From assembly GCA_963812945.1 (NCBI GenBank), contig CAWEXD010000006.1, positions 1 through 64,000 on the forward strand: 64,000 nt of DNA. Reading direction: 5' to 3'. Positions 37,860 to 47,668 of the stretch are shown here, one piece after another; within the stretch, counting starts at the first letter, position 1; every line of letters starts with the position of its first letter. Under the pieces are notes generated by a model that was not told where the DNA came from, made no database searches, and worked only from the letters and a program-made list of their open reading frames with translations. This DNA is from DASRDR01 sp963812945 [NCBI: uncultured Candidatus Rokubacteria bacterium] (GTDB lineage Bacteria; Methylomirabilota; Methylomirabilia; Rokubacteriales). The position numbers and the translations under genes were made by a program.

Positions 37860-39077
37860 GTGCGCACGGTAGGGTTCGATCTCGTCTCGACGCTGATCGT
37901 CTCCATCGGGGTGTTCTTCCTCGGTCGCTTTCTGGTCGGCGCGGTGCCGGTGCTCCGGCGCCTCAATATCCCGGCGCCCGTCGTCGGCGGCGGCGTGGTC
38001 GCGCTGCTGCTGGCTCTGATCGACGGCTTTCTGGGTGTCAAGCTGAGCTTCAATCTCGCGCTGAAGGACACCCTCCTCCTGATGTTCTTCACCACGGTGG
38101 GACTCGCTGCGGACGCCCGGATGCTCGTCAAGGGAGGTCCCCGGCTGCTCGTGTTCCTGGGCATCAGCGTCGTCCTGATCGTCGTCCAGAACGTCATTGG
38201 CCTGACCGCCACGCGCCTCCTCGACCTTCATCCCGTCGTGGGGCTCCTCGGCGGGTCGATCACCCTCGTGGGAGGCCACGGCACCGGGGCGGCATACGCG
38301 GGTCGGTTGGGGGAGACCATGAACCTGCAGGGCGCCATGGAGCTCACCATGGCCTCGGCGACCGCGGGCCTCGTAATCGGCGCCGTCCTGGGCGGCCCGC
38401 TGGCGGAGTTCCTCCTGAGGCGGTACCGGCTGACGGCGCCGGGGCCGTCCGCCGCGGACGCGCCGTCGGCGGAGGCCGGGTCGGCCGAGACCCGGGCGGA
38501 CGCCGTCACCGCCTACTCCCTGATCAACACGCTCTTCGTCATCCTGGTGTGCCTGGCGGGCGGGCGGATGCTCGTCGGCTGGATGGCGGGGACGGGGTTC
38601 ATCCTGCCCGACTTCGTGTTCTGCCTCCTGCTCGGGGTGGTGATCCGCAACGCGGCGACCGTCACCGGCGTGTTCCGGGTGAGCGACGCGACCGTGGACG
38701 CGATGGGCACCGTCGCGCTGTCGCTGTTCCTGGTGATGGCGCTCATGACCATGCGCCTGCTCGACCTGGTGAACCTGGCCGGCCCGCTGCTCGTGATCCT
38801 GGCCGCCCAGACGGTGGTGGTCGCGCTCTACGCGGCCACGGTGACGTTTCGGGTCATGGGGCGGAACTACGACGCGGCGATCATGGCGGCCGGGCAGGTC
38901 GGCTTCGGGATGTCATCGACCGCCTGCGCCCTCGCCATCATGAGGTCCGTGACCGAGCGCCACGGGCCGTCGCCGCTGGCCTTCATCATCGTCCCGATGG
39001 TCGGCGCGTTCTTCATCGACATCACGAACGCGTTCATCATCCAGGCCTTCCTGGCCCTGCCACTCTTCGGTTTCTGA
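37860..39077 (+). CDS. gltS: GltS-type Na+/glutamate symporter
   Basis: 405 residues from a GTG start with GGAGGGG upstream. About ten to twelve membrane segments with GltS features: LNIPAPVVGGGVVALLLALIDG, LLLMFFTTVGLAADARML, GSITLVGGHGTGAAYAGRLGE, and the repeat-2 equivalent FGMSSTACALAIMRSVTERHGPSP. GltS imports glutamate with sodium. Lies 74 nt after the second antiporter, giving this block both import and exchange of acidic amino acids. Confidence 0.9.
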   Translation: MRTVGFDLVSTLIVSIGVFFLGRFLVGAVPVLRRLNIPAPVVGGGVVALLLALIDGFLGVKLSFNLALKDTLLLMFFTTVGLAADARMLVKGGPRLLVFLGISVVLIVVQNVIGLTATRLLDLHPVVGLLGGSITLVGGHGTGAAYAGRLGETMNLQGAMELTMASATAGLVIGAVLGGPLAEFLLRRYRLTAPGPSAADAPSAEAGSAETRADAVTAYSLINTLFVILVCLAGGRMLVGWMAGTGFILPDFVFCLLLGVVIRNAATVTGVFRVSDATVDAMGTVALSLFLVMALMTMRLLDLVNLAGPLLVILAAQTVVVALYAATVTFRVMGRNYDAAIMAAGQVGFGMSSTACALAIMRSVTERHGPSPLAFIIVPMVGAFFIDITNAFIIQAFLALPLFGF

Positions 39078-39107
39078 GCCATGCGGCGAGAACGAGCGAG
39101 GCGAGCC

Positions 39108-40685
39108 ATGACCACGATTCGAGCGGGAAGGCGGATCGGATTCCTGGCGCTGGTCGCCGTGACCGTGGCGGCCGTCGGCTGCTCGCGCGGGCCCGACGCG
39201 ACCGCGCTCCAGACGGAGGTCCAGGGGAAGCTGGATCAGCGCTTCAAGCCCGGGCTGTTCGGGCTCGTCGGATTCAAGCGCCAGGGGAGCGCGCCGCTCC
39301 CGGCGTCGGACGCCGGGGCGAAGCGGCTGGCCGTGTACTTCAACGCCTCGCTCAAGATGAATCAGGGGTACGACTTCGGTGACTGGGAGGGGCTGAGCCC
39401 GGCGACCCTGGCCCATGTCCTGGGAGCGACGGACAAGGGCATCTACGGACTGAAGGCGGGGGCGACCCAGCCGGGCGAGGTGATCAAGGCCTACGGCAGC
39501 TCGATCTACGAGTGGTCAGGCGACAAGTGGCAGAGCGTCGAGGCCACGACGGCCGGCGTGGCGAAGGCGCCCGAGCCCGGCAACGCCGCTCCCGCGTCGC
39601 AGTCGAAGCAGCTCATCGACCGTCTCGCCGCCATGGTCGACATTCCGCCGCCCGGGGTTCCCCCGGCGGACGAGGCGATGATCAGGGAGGAGCTCGACCA
39701 CGCGCTGCGGACGATCACCGCCCGCCGCGAGCGCCGGAAGCACGTCTACACGGTCGCCAGTGGACCGGAAGCGGGTGAGTACTATCCGATCGCCGAAGCC
39801 CTGGTGACCCGAGTGGCCAAGCTGGATCAGACGCTCAAGGTCCGGAACTCCGAGACTGCCGGCAGCGTGGAGAACGTCCGCCTCATCGGCGCGAAACAGG
39901 CAGACTACGCCCTGGTCCAGTCCAACGTGGCGGCGATGGCGGCTGCGGGTGAGGGGCCCTTTGCCCAGGGAGGCGCCGTCACGGCGCTCCGAGCCCTTGG
40001 GAGCCTGTTCCCGGAGCCGGTGCACATCGTCGTCTCGGCCGCCTCGGGGATCAAGACGGTGGCGGACCTCCGGGGCAAGCGCGTGGCGCTCGGGCCGCCG
40101 GACTCCGGCACGCGGGCCGACGCCCTCGCGGTCCTCGCGGTCCACGGGCTCACCGTGAAGGATCTCGCGGAAGCCCGGGACGAGGGCCTGGAGGCCGCGG
40201 CTGGCAGGCTGCGGGCCGGCCGGCTCGACGCCTTCTTCGCCACGGTCGGGGCGCCCACCCGGGAGCTCCAGCGCCTGGCCACGCGCCACCCGATCCGCCT
40301 CCTGTCGCTGGACGTCGCCACCGTCGAGCGGCTTGTCACGGAGCACCCAGGTCTCGTCCGGCTCCTGCTCCCCGCCAACACGTACCCCGGGCAGAAGGAG
40401 GACGTGACGACCATCGCCGCGGCCGCCCTTCTCGTGACCCACGCCGATGTCCCGGAGTCGGAGGCCGCACTGGTCCTCCGGCTGGTGTTCGAGAACCCCG
40501 ACTACCTGCCCGCGGGAAGCGCCCAGGGGGCCAAGATCTCGAAGCGGAACGGCCTGCGGGGCATCACGATCCCGGTGCATCCCGCAGTCACCCGGTACTT
40601 CGGGACTCCGGCCCCGGCGAGCCCGGGCGCTTCCGGCGCCCAACCGAAGGCCCCGGCCGCCCCCGGCGCCAAGCCGAAGGGCTAG
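39108..40685 (+). CDS. TAXI-type solute-binding lipoprotein with extra N-terminal domain
   Basis: 525 residues. A lipobox (VAAVGC) is followed by about 150 residues not typical of binding proteins (GLFGLVGFKRQGSAPLP, QGYDFGDWEGLSP, GDKWQSVEATTAG), then a TAXI fold: YTVASGPEAGEYYPIAEALV, IGAKQADYALVQSNVAAM, SLFPEPVHIVVSA, LRGKRVALGPPDSGTRADALAVL. TAXI proteins bind glutamate/glutamine or carboxylates for TRAP transporters, but no TRAP membrane protein lies nearby. An ATG at 39081 is an alternative start. Neighbour of GltS. Confidence 0.8.
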   Translation: MTTIRAGRRIGFLALVAVTVAAVGCSRGPDATALQTEVQGKLDQRFKPGLFGLVGFKRQGSAPLPASDAGAKRLAVYFNASLKMNQGYDFGDWEGLSPATLAHVLGATDKGIYGLKAGATQPGEVIKAYGSSIYEWSGDKWQSVEATTAGVAKAPEPGNAAPASQSKQLIDRLAAMVDIPPPGVPPADEAMIREELDHALRTITARRERRKHVYTVASGPEAGEYYPIAEALVTRVAKLDQTLKVRNSETAGSVENVRLIGAKQADYALVQSNVAAMAAAGEGPFAQGGAVTALRALGSLFPEPVHIVVSAASGIKTVADLRGKRVALGPPDSGTRADALAVLAVHGLTVKDLAEARDEGLEAAAGRLRAGRLDAFFATVGAPTRELQRLATRHPIRLLSLDVATVERLVTEHPGLVRLLLPANTYPGQKEDVTTIAAAALLVTHADVPESEAALVLRLVFENPDYLPAGSAQGAKISKRNGLRGITIPVHPAVTRYFGTPAPASPGASGAQPKAPAAPGAKPKG

Positions 40686-40693
40686 CGGAGTAC

Positions 40694-41188
40694 GTGAGCG
40701 TCAAGCGGTCCACGCTCGTGCTCGGCGGCCTCACGCTCTCGGTGCTGCTGCTGTCGCTGCCCGGCGCCCTGCGCGACGCTCTGGACCGGGGCGGGATCTA
40801 CCTGTTCTCCCGGGCGTTCGTGGAGGACCTGCCGAAGCGGCTGACGGGCCCCGGGCGTTTCCGGTTCGTCGTGCAGCCGCTCATCGCGACCCTGCTCGGC
40901 ATCCGCAGCGGGATAGCGGACGCTCGGGCGGGCCGTCCGCCGTACCTCCTGGGGCTCGCGACCGATGGGCGGCGCCGCCGCGAGCTCGCGCGGGACGGCC
41001 TCACGACCGTGGCCAACCTCCTTCTCATGGGAGTCCTGCTCGACGCCGTCTTCCAGTGGGTGATCCTCGGCGTTTCGCACCCCGGCGCGGCGCTGGTGGT
41101 CGGGCCCGTGCTGATCACGACGCCTTATGCCATCGCGCGCGCCCTGTCGAACCGGGTCGCGTCGCTGAAGAGCGGTCGGATAGACTGA
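40694..41188 (+). CDS. Small membrane protein, function unknown
   Basis: 164 residues, GTG start 8 nt after the TAXI stop. An N-terminal hydrophobic helix (LVLGGLTLSVLLLSLPGAL), then RFRFVVQPLIATLLGIRSGIADARAGRPPY and two further helices (GLTTVANLLLMGVLLDAVFQWVILG; AALVVGPVLITTPYAIAR). Not recognised. Probably co-transcribed with the TAXI gene; a hairpin follows. Confidence 0.65.
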   Translation: MSVKRSTLVLGGLTLSVLLLSLPGALRDALDRGGIYLFSRAFVEDLPKRLTGPGRFRFVVQPLIATLLGIRSGIADARAGRPPYLLGLATDGRRRRELARDGLTTVANLLLMGVLLDAVFQWVILGVSHPGAALVVGPVLITTPYAIARALSNRVASLKSGRID

Positions 41189-41204
41189 TGAAGTGGTGAA
41201 GACC

Positions 41205-41234
41205 CGCGCTGTCGAGCTCCTGCCCGACAGCGCG
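41205..41234 (+). terminator. Stem-loop after the amino acid exchange block
   Basis: A 10-bp perfect stem (CGCGCTGTCG / CGACAGCGCG) with a 10-nt loop lies just after the membrane-protein stop and before the SYLF gene. No U-run; GC-rich hairpin terminator is the simplest reading. Confidence 0.4.
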
Positions 41235-41262
41235 TAGTCAGAAAGAACCAGGAGGAAGGGCA

Positions 41263-41955
41263 ATGCATCTCGGAGTGACCGGTTGGGGGGCCGTGGCAAT
41301 GACGCTGACGCTTCTGCTCGGGGCCGCGCCGGCGTGGGCGGACGACGCCCAGGACGCGCGGCAGCTGGTCGAGAAGGCCAAGCTCACGGTGGAGGAGTTC
41401 CAGACCGACAAGAACATGGACTCGCTCCGTGACCTCGCCAAGCGGGCCAAGGGCATGCTCATCCTGCCCCAGATGGTCCGCGCCGCGTTCATCCTCGGGG
41501 CGTCGGGCGGCAGCGGCGTGCTGGTGGCACACGAGGGCGGGCAGTGGCGCGGGCCTACGTTCCACACGCTGGGCGGCGCGAGCTTCGGCTTCCAGGCGGG
41601 GGCCGACGCGGCCGAGGTGATCATCCTGGCCTTGACCGAGCGCGGGGTCAACAAGCTGATGGATCCCCAGGTGAAGCTCGGCGCCGACATCAGCGTCACT
41701 GCCGGACCGGTCGGGGCCGGCGCCGCCGCGGCCACGGCGGGTCTGAGCGCGGACCTGGTCAGCTATTCGATCGCCAAGGGCCTCTACGGCGGCTTCTCGG
41801 TCGACGGCTCGGTGGTGGGGGCTCGGACGTCGCTGAATCACGCGTTCTTCGGCAAGCCCGTGACCCCGGCGGAAATCCTCATCAAGGGCGAGGTGAAGAG
41901 TCCGCAGGCGGAGGGGTTGCTCCAGGCGGTCACCAAGCTCGCGGGCGGTCGCTAG
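41263..41955 (+). CDS. SYLF (Ysc84-type) protein, second copy
   Basis: 230 residues: signal peptide (LTLLLGAAPAWADD), a long helical lead (ARQLVEKAKLTVEEFQTDKNMDSLRDLAKRAKG) and the SYLF core (MLILPQMVRAAFILGASGGSGVL, QVKLGADISVTAGPVGAGA, SYSIAKGLYGGFSVDGSVVG). Same family as 11919-12491, with a longer lead and a fuller core that keeps the S-Y-x-x-x-K-G-L-x-G motif. RBS GGAGGAAGGG. Role unknown; exported. Confidence 0.87.
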   Translation: MHLGVTGWGAVAMTLTLLLGAAPAWADDAQDARQLVEKAKLTVEEFQTDKNMDSLRDLAKRAKGMLILPQMVRAAFILGASGGSGVLVAHEGGQWRGPTFHTLGGASFGFQAGADAAEVIILALTERGVNKLMDPQVKLGADISVTAGPVGAGAAAATAGLSADLVSYSIAKGLYGGFSVDGSVVGARTSLNHAFFGKPVTPAEILIKGEVKSPQAEGLLQAVTKLAGGR

Positions 41956-42169
41956 CCCAGGGCGGGGACGGAAGGACACCGGCCCGCTCGCTCCGATGGG
42001 AAGCAGAGGTCGGACGCGACCGGGCCGGTGTCTCACCTCCGGCCGCGGTTGAAGGCCCCGACCCCATGACCAAGTGGCGGCGGGCCCGACGGTGGAGTCG
42101 GTCGTGGTACCGCGAATGTGACGGGATGCTCGGTCGCGCGGCGCGCGCCGCGGCAATGAGGTGACACAG

Positions 42170-44953
42170 ATGACGACGGGACGCGACGGGGCCGAGCGGC
42201 AGCGACTTGCGGAGGCTCGTGGGCAAGGCGTGCCCTGGCGGAAATGGGGCCCGTACCTCTCGGAGCGCCAGTGGGGGACGGTCCGCGAGGACTACAGCGA
42301 CTCGGGCAATGCCTGGGATTACTTCAGCCACGACCAGGCGCGTTCGCGCGCCTACCGCTGGGGCGAGGACGGGCTGGCCGGCATCTCCGACGACCGGCAG
42401 CTGCTCTGCTTCGCACTGGCGCTCTGGAACGGGAAGGACCCGATCCTCAAGGAGCGGCTGTTCGGGCTGACCAACAGCGAGGGGAATCACGGCGAGGACG
42501 TCAAGGAGTACTACTTCTACCTCGACTCGACGGCCACTCACTCGTACATGAAGTACCTCTACAAGTACCCTCAGGCGGAGTATCCGTACGGCGGGCTCAT
42601 CGAGCAGAACCGCCGCCGGGGCCGACACGACTTCGAGTACGAGCTGCTCGACACGGGCGTGTTCGACCACGATCGCTACTTCGACGTGTTCGTCGAATAC
42701 GCCAAGGCGTCCCCGGAGGACCTCCTCGTCCAGATCACCGTCGAGAACCGCGGTCCGGAGCCGGCCACGCTGCACGTGCTGCCGACCCTCTGGTTCCGCA
42801 ACACCTGGTCGTGGGGAGGAGACGCGCCTCGCCCAGCGCTCCGGCAGGCGGCCTCCGGCGTGATCGCGGCCTCCCACCCGGATATCGGGGAGCGCTTTCT
42901 TTCCTGCGAAGGCGCTGCCGCGCTGCTCTTCACGGAGAACGAGACGAACACGGAGCGGCTGTTCCAGAGCCCCAACCGGACCCCCTACGTCAAGGACGGG
43001 ATCAACGACTACCTCGTCCACGGGCGCCGCGAGGCGGTGAACCCCCAGCAGACGGGGACGAAGGCGTCGGCGCACTATCCGCTCACGGTGGGGGCGGGGG
43101 AATCCCGCACCATTCGGCTGCGGCTCAGTGACGTGACGCCGGCGGGGCCGGCGCCGACAGGGCACGGGCGTGGCGGGCCGTCCGGCAGCGACTTCGACAA
43201 GGTCATGGGGGCGCGTCGGACGGAGGCGGACGAGTTCTATGCGGCGATCATCCCCTCGTCGCTGAAGGACGATGCGGCCAACGTGATGCGCCAGGCACTG
43301 GCCGGGATGCTGTGGACCAAGCAGTTCTACCACTACGACGTCGACCGGTGGCTCGAGGAGCACGGCGCCGAGCCCCTTCAAGCCGACGCGGCGCGCCGCC
43401 TCGCGCAACGACCAGTGGCACCACATGCACAACGCCGACGTGATCTCCATGCCGGACAAGTGGGAGTACCCCTGGTACGCGGCGTGGGACCTGGCCTTCC
43501 ACATCCTCGCGCTGACGCTGGTCGACGAGGACTTCGGCAAGCAGCAGCTGGACCTCATGCTCCGGGATCACTACCTGCATCCCAGCGGTCAGATTCCCGC
43601 GTACGAGTGGAACTTCGGGGACGTCAACCCGCCGGTGCACGCCTGGGCCACGATCTTCACGTACCGGCTCGAGAAGGCCCGGCGGGGCCAGGGCGACGTC
43701 GAATGGCTCGAGCGCGCCTTCCAGAAGCTGACGCTGAACTTCACCTGGTGGGTGAACCGGAAGGACCGCTCCGGCAGCAACCTCTTCGAGGGCGGCTTCC
43801 TGGGGCTGGACAACATCGGAGTCTTCGACCGCAGCGCCCCGCTGCCGACGGGCGGCTACCTGGAGCAGGCCGACGGCACCGCGTGGATGGCGCTCTTCTG
43901 CCAGAACATGCTGCGAGATCGCCAGCGCAGCTGGCGCTGGAGCGGCCGGCCTACGCGGACCTGGCGCTGAAGTTCGTCGAGCACTTCCTGTGGATCGGGA
44001 CGTCGATGATGCACGCCGGCGGGGACACCGGGATGTGGGACGAGGCCGACGGGTTCTTCTACGACGTCCTCCGGCTCCCGGACGGCCAGGCCCAGCGCCT
44101 GAAGGTGCGCTCCATGGTCGGGCTGCTCCCGCTGTGTGCCGTCACCGTGTTCGACGGCGAGCTGCTGGACGAAGTACCCCGAGCTGACGCCAGCGGCTGC
44201 GCCGGTTCCTCGAGGCGCGCCCGGAGCTGCGGGCGTTCATCCACGACCCGGCGAAGCAGGGTCAGGGGGGCCGGCGGCTCGGCGCCATCCTGGACGAGAC
44301 CAAGCTCCGGCGGGTGCTGGCGATGATGCTCGACGAGCGGGAGTTCCTGAGCCCCTACGGCATCCGGGCCCTGTCGCGCTATCCACGCCGAGCATCCCTA
44401 CGTGTTCCACGTGGGCGACCAGGAGTACCGGGTGTCGTACCTGCCGGCGGAGTCCGACAGCGGCATGTTCGGCGGCAACTCCAACTGGCGCGGGACCGAT
44501 CTGGATGCCCGTCAACGGGCTGATCATCCGGGCGCTGCTCCAGTACTACACCTACTACGGCGACGCGTTCACCATCGAGTGCCCCACGGGCTCCGGGCGG
44601 CAGATGACCCTGTACCAGGTCGCCGAGGAGCTCACCCGTCGGCTGGCGAGCATCTTCCTGCGAGACGACCAGGGCCGGCGTCCGGTCCACGGGGGCGCGC
44701 GAGAAGTTCCAGGAGGACCCGCACTGGCGGGATCTACCTCCTGTTCTACGAGTACTTCCACGGCGACAACGGGGCCGGCCTCGGCGCGAGCCACCAGACC
44801 GGGTGGACCGGCATCGTCGCCCGCGCCATGCATCTGTTCGCGACGAGCACGCCGAAGGAGTTCCTCGAGCTCGGCAAGGACGCCGGGGTCATGGAAGTGG
44901 AGCCGGCACCGAGTGGCCAGACCGGGGGCGCGCCGCCCAGCCGAAAGCGCTGA
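42170..44953 (+). CDS. GH63-like glucosidase, reading frame broken by indels
   Basis: About 900 residues when rejoined. It resembles the large bacterial 'glucosidase' proteins with GH63/mannosylglycerate-hydrolase-type alpha-toroid: [45 protein letters not shown]-type linker, then [75 protein letters not shown] and [14 protein letters not shown]. Single-base indels change frame near 43375, 43914, 43923, 44174, 44190, 44384, 44494, 44693 and 44738; removing one base at each restores family sequence with no stop. ATG at 42170 has GAGGTG. Clean up to 43.37 kb. Likely a cytosolic alpha-glucoside hydrolase. Confidence 0.7.
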
Positions 44954-44954
44954 C

Positions 44955-45075
44955 GTGCGGGCACCGGCGCACCCGTCGCTCCACCGGAGCAACACGGGCG
45001 TCTGGCTGACGGAGTGGTCTCGCGCCCTGGGCCGGCCGGCGACGCCGAAGACGCGGGGACCGCCGGGCCGGACCG
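44955..45075 (+). pseudogene. Partial duplicate of the start of the downstream alpha-amylase gene
   Basis: This stretch encodes APAHPSLHRSNTGVWLTE then WSRALGRPAT, which mirrors LYPALYQINTRVWLTE and RSRTLGRPAT at the start of the amylase gene at 46179. Similarity ends after about 110 nt, followed by the start of the next lipoprotein. It has no plausible full product. Confidence 0.6.
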
Positions 45076-45087
45076 TCTCGCGGGACC

Positions 45088-46165
45088 ATGAGCCGGACCG
45101 TTCGGCTTCTCGCCGCGCTCGGCATGGCGGGATGCGCGAGCATCGGCCCGGCGACGGTGACGCGCGACCGATTCGACTACACCGGGGCGGTCGCCGAGTC
45201 GTGGAAGAGCCAGATGCTCTTGAACCTGGTCAAGCTGCGCTACGGCGACACCCCGGTGTTCCTGGACGTCGGACAGATCGTCAGCGGCTACACGGTGCAG
45301 AGCACGTTCTCGGCGGGGGGGAGCATCTTCAGCACCAGCGGGGTGGTGCCGGGGGTCCCCAACAGCAGCGTGACGCTGGGCGCTCAGGGCCAATACACCG
45401 ATCGGCCGACCATCACCTACACCCCGCTCGCGGGGGAGCGCTTCGCCCGCTCGTTGATGACGCCGGTTCCCCCGGCGGCCCTCCTGAGCTTGATCCAGGC
45501 CGGGAACCCCGTGGACCTGGTCATGCGGCTCGCGGTGCACGTCGTGAACGGCATCCACAACCGCTACGGGGGCGACGCGCGGGCGCGCCCCGCGGACCCG
45601 GAGTTCTACCTGCTCCTGGAGCGGCTCCGCCGGATCCAGCTCTCCGGGGCGATCGGTCTGCGGGTGCGCCGGATCGATCGCGAAGAGGCCGTGCTGATGA
45701 CCTTCCGGGAGCAAGGTGGACCCGAGCCTCGAGGCGGAGGTGCTGGCCGTCCGGGAGCTGCTGGGCCTCGATCCCGGCGGCGCGGAGTTTCAGGTCGTGT
45801 ACGGCTCGGTCGCGGCCAACGACACGCAGATCGCGATCCTCAGCCGGTCCATCCTGGAGATCCTGGTGGACCTCTCGTCCTTCATCGCGGTGCCCGAGGC
45901 CCACGTGGCCGACCGCCGCGTGACGCCGACGGCGGAGCCCGAGGTGGGACCGAGCGGCCCCATCCGGCCCCTGATCCGCATCGGGAGCTCCCCGGAGCGG
46001 CCGGCCGACGCCTTCCTGGCCGTGCCCTATCGGGGCTACTGGTTCTGGATCGACGACCGCGACATGGCGTCGAAGCGGCTGTTCAGCTTCCTGATGTTCG
46101 TCTTCACGCTCGTCGAGACCGGCGGGAAGGAAGGCGCCCCCGTCCTGACGATCCCGACGCAGTGA
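45088..46165 (+). CDS. Hypothetical lipoprotein, one frame break
   Basis: About 358 residues when rejoined. Lipobox AALGMAGC at the N-terminus. The first part reads SWKSQMLLNLVKLRYGDTPVFLDVGQIVSGYTVQSTFSAG and FARSLMTPVPPAALLSLIQAGNPVDLVMRLAVHVVNG; a single extra base near 45712 separates it from DPSLEAEVLAVRELLGLDPG and the C-terminal YRGYWFWIDDRDMASKRLFSFLMFVFTLVE. No known domain recognised. It lies between the GH63-like and GH13-like genes. Confidence 0.6.
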
Positions 46166-46178
46166 ATGGAGGCCGACG

Positions 46179-47668
46179 ATGCGGCCGCAGCCGCTCTACC
46201 CAGCGCTCTACCAGATCAACACGCGCGTCTGGCTGACGGAGCGGTCCCGGACCCTGGGCCGGCCGGCCACGCTGGACGACGTTCCGGACGCCGAGCTGGA
46301 CCGCATCGCCAGCATGGGGTTCGACTGGATCTGGCTCCTGAGCGTGTGGCAGACCGGGGCGGCCGGGCAGCGGGCGTCGCGCGAGAACCCGGAGTGGCGG
46401 CGGGAGTTCGAGGCAGACCCTGCCGGACCTCGCGCGAGGAGGACATCGCCGGCTCCGGGTTCGCGATCACCGGCTACACGGTGCATCCGAGCCTCGGCGG
46501 GGATCGCGGCGCTGGCCCGGCTGCGCGAGCGCCTCCGGCAGCGCGGCCTCCGGCTCATGCTCGACTTCGTCCCGAATCACACCGCGCTCGACCACCCGTG
46601 GGTCGAGGACCACCCCGAGTACTACGTGCCCGGCACGGAGCTGGACCTGGCCCGGGCGCCGCAGAACTACACCTGGGTCAAGCGGCGCGCAGGGGCTCCG
46701 GCTGCTGGCCCACGGCCGGGACCCGTACTTCTCCGGCTGGCCGGACACGCTCCAGCTCGACTACAGCAACGCGGCCACGCAGGAGGCGATGCTGGACGAG
46801 CTGCTGAAGATCAGCGGGCAGTGCGACGGCGTGCGCTGCGACATGGCCATGCTCGTCCTGCCCGACGTCTTCGAGCGGACCTGGGGCCGCCGGGCGCCGC
46901 CCTTCTGGCCGAAGGCGACCCAGCGCGTGCGCGAGCGCGTGCCCGGCTTCTGCTTCATGGCCGAGGTCTACTGGGACCTCGAGTGGACGATGCTGCAGCA
47001 GGGGTTCGACTACGCGTACGACAAGCGGCTCTACGACCGGCTGCGCGAGGGGCACGCGCGGCCGGTCCGCGAGCACTTCCTGCGCCGGGCTCGACTACCA
47101 GAGCAAGCTCGCCCGGTTCCTGGAGAACCACGACGAGCCCCGGGCCGCGGCGACCTTCGCGCCCGGCATGCACGAGGCCGCCGCCGTCATCACGTTCCTG
47201 TCGCCGGGCCTGCGATTCTTCCATCAGGGCCAGTTCGAGGGCCGGCGGAAGCGCATCTCGCCGCACCTGGTCCGGGCGCCCGTGGAGCCCGTCGACGAGA
47301 CGCTCGGGCGGTTCTACGACGCGCTCCTGGCGGTGCTCCGGCAGCCGACCGTTCGCGACGGCCAGTGGCGCCTGCTCGAGTGCGTGCCGGCCTGGGAGGG
47401 CAACGGGACGTGGGACGGCTTCATCTGCTTCGGCTGGCAGGGGCAGGACGGCCAGCGCCTGCTGGTCGCCGTCAACTACGCGCCGACACCAGGGCCAGTG
47501 CTACGTCCGCCTGCCGTTCGACGAGCTGCGCGGGCGTCCGTGCGCCTGCGGGATCGGATGAGCTCCGCGGTCTACGACCGGAGCGGCGACGATCTGCTGG
47601 CGCGCGGGCTCTACCTCGACGTGCCCGGATGGGGCTATCACGTCTTCGACGTGAGCCGGCTGTCGTGA
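46179..47668 (+). CDS. GH13-type alpha-amylase family protein, broken by indels
   Basis: About 490 residues when rejoined. Opens LYPALYQINTRVWLTE, then ASMGFDWIWLLSVWQTG, LRLMLDFVPNHTALDHPW (region II, DFVPNH), CDGVRCDMAMLVL (region with the catalytic Asp in GVRCDMA), FMAEVYWDLEW (acid/base Glu), and FLENHDEPRAA (HDE motif). These fit GH13 sugar-active enzymes. Frame changes near 46420, 46433, 46505, 46692, 47090, 47490 and 47540 separate these pieces; mostly one extra base, once one missing. RBS GGAGG. Its stop overlaps the next start (TGATG). Confidence 0.7.

Noticed and set aside
43370-44960. Programmed frameshifting in the glucosidase gene
   Set aside because: Too many shifts, no slippery heptamer pattern, and the same defect affects unrelated neighbours on both strands.
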